From: Phoronis ovalis
Lineage: Eukaryota > Phoronida > Phoronidae
Length of the DNA: 27,382 nucleotides
Reading direction: 5' to 3'
Assembly: GCA_028565635.1 (NCBI GenBank)
Contig: JAOXYB010091385.1
Span: 5,941 to 33,322 of the forward strand
Shown: piece after piece, positions 25,481 to 27,382 of the stretch
Layout: each line of letters starts with the position of its first letter
How positions within the stretch are numbered: position 1 is the stretch's first letter
Notes under the pieces: generated by a model
Database searches by the model: none
What the model was told of the DNA's origin: nothing
What the model saw: the letters and a program-made list of their open reading frames with translations, nothing else
Translations under genes and position numbers: made by a program

Positions 25481-26212
25481 TAACTCGTGCTTTGAATCGA
25501 GTGACCGGTCTCGTGTGATGTGACTATGTGCGGAATGTGTCGTGTGAGGTGATCCCAAACCGTTGATCGCTGTTGGCATCATGGGGCTTGGCGAATGTAA
25601 CCGTGTACTATGTGACGATAAACTTCTTGTGTAAGAATCATATGGAGATTGTGGAGACATCAGCTTTGGTTCTTGTTTCGGAGAATGTAGACCGCTTTGA
25701 GTGTAACAATATCCCAGACTCTGATTTGAATAAGCATAACCATTTGTTGTCATCATACTAGGCATTGCGGGGCTGGCATTGAAACCAGAGCCCATTTTCA
25801 TTCCCATACCATCGTACGGTCTATAGTTCATGTCCATACCTAGAGGATTATTCTGCATCAACGTAAAACTTCCACTTACATTTGGCGACGGATGGCTAAA
25901 TTTATCCGACACGGTAGAGATTGGTGGTAATGGTTGAAGTGGTACGGGATTCAAGGTAGCATACTGACCACCAAGGCTACCGTATCCAGGGCTCATACGC
26001 CCGTTTAGGGTTTGATAAGTGGCTTCCGGCATTTGAGATCGAAATTCGTTAGCGTCCAACATGCTAGCCACACTTACAGCTAATGCTCCTGGTCGAGTTA
26101 TAGTAGGGCTCAGTTCATGTGGTGACATCAAATCGTTATGCGTTCCCGGCGATGAATGTACTTGATCAAGTGGTGATTGTTCTGTAAGCTCACCTATGTT
26201 TTCCATCGTCAT
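25243..26212 (-). CDS. onecut: ONECUT-family transcription factor, first coding exon (partial gene)
   Basis: Nuclear transcription factor of the ONECUT (HNF6) class, which binds DNA with one CUT domain plus a divergent homeodomain and acts in neural and endodermal programmes in animals. The exon encodes 323 residues and one base of the next codon. Residues 2-9 read TMENIGEL, close to the TMEAIGEL start of vertebrate ONECUT1. Residues 13-222 are Ser/Pro/Met-rich, probably disordered, with 13 Ser-Pro pairs. Within them are PLQPLPPISTVSDKF (91-105) and NVSGSFTLM (111-119), both near-identical in vertebrate ONECUTs. The CUT domain runs from about residue 245 to 323. Reading on genomically past RLA gives an intron-encoded tail of 16 residues and a stop, which I reject because a CAG|GTAAGT donor lies at the vertebrate exon boundary. 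The homeodomain exon is outside the window. An in-frame TGA lies four codons before the first ATG. The poly-His run of vertebrate ONECUT1 is absent. Family identity is certain; orthology within the family and the species are not. Confidence 0.97.
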
Positions 26213-26218
26213 GCCTAG
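26213..26218 (-). other. Possible 3' splice acceptor just before the ATG
   Basis: The gene strand reads TATCTAG|GC-ATG, so an AG sits three bases before the first ATG, preceded by a T-rich though interrupted stretch. If it were used, an upstream exon could extend the protein, as in vertebrate ONECUT1 and ONECUT2, which carry a few residues before TMEx(I/L)G. The pyrimidine tract is weak, so this is only a possibility. The third residue, also ATG, has the better start context (ACGATGG). Confidence 0.25.
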
Positions 26219-26250
26219 ATATCAAATAAATCAAACGATATAGAACGATA

Positions 26251-26258
26251 AATCGATA
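26251..26258 (-). promoter_or_regulatory. ATCGAT-type Onecut binding site near the start codon
   Basis: AATCGATA (TATCGATT on the gene strand) lies 39-46 bp upstream of the first ATG and is flanked by a second CGATA at 26246-26250. ONECUT proteins bind ATTGAT and ATCGAT cores with A/T flanks, so this is a candidate autoregulatory site. If an upstream intron exists, the site would be intronic or in the leader rather than in the promoter. Confidence 0.4.
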
Positions 26259-26350
26259 CCTCACACAACACTTCGTGTAACGAAACTGTCTACAAGTCCG
26301 CAAGCAGTTTAATTAACGTAATTTTTTGTTTGGGAAATTGACAAGCTGCC

Positions 26351-26401
26351 TCACAAAACCTCCATAATGTTTATCCAGCTGCATGCACTGCGCATTTTCA
26401 T
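26351..26401 (-). other. Possible 16-codon upstream ORF in the onecut leader
   Basis: ATG AAA ATG ... GTT TTG TGA on the gene strand, 16 codons plus stop, ending about 140 bp before the onecut ATG and starting about 20 bp downstream of the GC box. It would matter only if transcription starts upstream of 26401 and the region is not spliced out. No conservation information is available. Confidence 0.2.
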
Positions 26402-26420
26402 TACGCAGAATTCTTTTTCC

Positions 26421-26430
26421 GGGGCGGGGC
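26421..26430 (-). promoter_or_regulatory. GC box (Sp1/KLF type)
   Basis: GGGGCGGGGC on the plus strand, about 210 bp upstream of the onecut ATG. Such a G/C decamer is conspicuous in otherwise AT-rich DNA and matches the Sp1/KLF consensus. It is the best single landmark for a TATA-less promoter here. Its function is inferred. Confidence 0.5.
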
Positions 26431-26551
26431 TTAGCTATTCATTCACGATGTTGCTTATTGTTATTCAAATTAGAAGAAGGAACAATAAGTTTATGAGTTT
26501 ATCGTACAAAGAGGAACACTTATTATGCCAACCGAGAAATTTGAAGAATTT

Positions 26552-26625
26552 TTTATCAAAACATATAAGCAAACGTACAATTTTGCATTATTTTATTTGT
26601 GCCATTAAAAATTTGTTTTGATAAA
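26552..26625. repeat. 12-bp inverted repeat with 50-bp spacer
   Basis: TTTATCAAAACA (26552-26563) is perfectly matched by TGTTTTGATAAA (26614-26625). The arms contain TATCAAAA/TTTTGATA. AT-richness makes a chance match plausible. No target-site duplication or element body was recognised. Confidence 0.45.
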
Positions 26626-26676
26626 TGCGACTTCACATTAAAGAACCAAAAGTGTAATTTCGCTCTCGCCAATAGT

Positions 26677-26699
26677 GGGACAAAAACCCGGGACAAAAA
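26677..26699. repeat. Two copies of GGGACAAAAA, 13 bp apart
   Basis: GGGACAAAAA occurs at 26677-26686 and 26690-26699, separated by CCC (26687-26689). It is a short direct repeat in the onecut 5' flank. It could be paired factor sites or chance. Confidence 0.5.
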
Positions 26700-27217
26700 G
26701 ACTGCTTCTGTGTTTTTCAAGCCCCTTTCCAGTCAACCTGTGCCCAGAAGAACGCATGCGTAATTAAAACTGGAATTATTTGCGTATTTCTATTTTCATG
26801 TAGAATGAAAAAAGAACAAAACAAGTAGTAAGTACGTCAGTCCATTACTGGGCCGGGATGTTTGAGAGGTTCTTTTGAAAACTGGCGTTTTTGTGAACGA
26901 TGATTAGATTTCGACTCATAACAAATTTACCTTTACGTACTTTAAATGCATAACATTTACATTTATTCTTATAATCCAAATATTAACCCAAATCCGCCGG
27001 CACATGTCTAACGCTTTTGACATTCAAATGTCTATTTAGTGGCGTGTGCCGAGGTACAAACAGCTGTCACAATGCACCAAACAATACATTGAACTAAGAT
27101 CTAAGTGGAGTTGCCAAATAATTATTCAATTCTAACACACCAAAAGAAGCTTTAGAAATGCGCGTGTGCCTATTGTAATAAAACAAAGTGTGAGTAGTAT
27201 GATTGACTATTCCATGT

Positions 27218-27230
27218 CCAGGTCACCTGG
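27218..27230. promoter_or_regulatory. Palindromic double E-box CCAGGT-C-ACCTGG
   Basis: A perfect odd palindrome, CCAGGTCACCTGG. It contains a CACCTG E-box of the Snail/Scratch/ZEB and class-I bHLH type, and an AGGTCA nuclear-receptor half-site in its centre. It lies about 1 kb upstream of the onecut ATG. The binding factor is unknown. Confidence 0.3.
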
Positions 27231-27382
27231 CCGTTTCCTAATCATACACCTGAACAATACTACATTTATTAGTATGTTCATCTTATACTTCGTTTTTTGT
27301 TTTTGTAAAACTTTTTATACAACAATAAAAATGAAAAAAAGACTGAAGACATCATATGGCTGCAAGAAAATCGCATTCACTG

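Larger units (their letters stand above)
26213..27382 (-). promoter_or_regulatory. 5' flank and probable promoter/leader of onecut
   Basis: This 1.17-kb stretch upstream of the onecut ATG contains no convincing coding frame. It holds the window's clearest GC box, an inverted CCAAT (CCAAT on the plus strand near 26670), an NRF1-like palindrome ACGCATGCGT at 26752-26761, a 13-bp repeat pair at 26677-26699, and a CCAGGT-C-ACCTGG double E-box at 27218-27230. No convincing TATA box at a sensible distance was seen. The transcription start is unknown, and part of the region could be an upstream intron if the acceptor at 26215 is used. The promoter role is inferred from position. Confidence 0.55.

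Noticed and set aside
25573-25761. 62-codon plus-strand frame
   Set aside because: It lies inside the onecut exon on the opposite strand and is an antisense shadow of the coding sequence.
1-27382. CRISPR array, bacterial operon, tRNA or known conserved microRNA
   Set aside because: No regularly spaced repeats or Shine-Dalgarno-type gene packing. I compared from memory with seeds of common bilaterian microRNAs (let-7, miR-1, 7, 8, 9, 124, 137) and saw no match; a covariance-model search was not possible.

Overview
The window is animal (bilaterian) nuclear DNA. It is strongly AT-rich, has no operon-like gene packing, and contains one recognisable protein-coding exon ending at a textbook GT splice donor. 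That exon, on the minus strand at 25243-26212, is the large first coding exon of a ONECUT (HNF6-family) transcription factor. It encodes 323 residues: a conserved N-terminal TMENIGEL motif, a Ser/Pro-rich low-complexity region with two short motifs shared with vertebrate ONECUT proteins, and the single CUT DNA-binding domain. The homeodomain exon that completes the protein is not seen and should lie beyond position 1. The species cannot be fixed from the sequence. The exon lacks the poly-His tract of vertebrate ONECUT1, which together with the base composition suggests an invertebrate; a mollusc or other lophotrochozoan is a guess.

Layout, read along the gene (right to left). Positions 27382-26213 are the 5' flank and probable promoter/leader, with a GC box (26421-26430), an NRF1-like CpG palindrome, a double E-box palindrome and an ATCGAT-type Onecut site 39-46 bp upstream of the ATG. 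Positions 26212-25243 are the coding exon. Positions 25242-1 are at least 25.2 kb of the first coding intron (phase 1), with no second gene, no recognisable transposon ORF, no long microsatellite and no RNA gene that I can identify.

The intron is the exploratory part. Large gene-free introns in developmental transcription-factor genes often hold enhancers, and this one has several motif-level signals. These include a canonical RFX X-box (5552-5565) with two near-consensus copies (12968-12981 and 13722-13735), three Onecut-type AATCAAT sites within 240 bp (6930-7170), a palindromic homeodomain-type ATTA array (19934-19949) and a perfect 20-bp palindrome (16451-16470). There are also two small tandem duplications and a few short inverted repeats. 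The Onecut-like sites near the promoter and in the intron fit possible autoregulation, and the X-boxes fit possible RFX input. Both are inferences from motifs only. The remaining open frames (60-119 codons) look like chance ORFs in AT-rich intron sequence.
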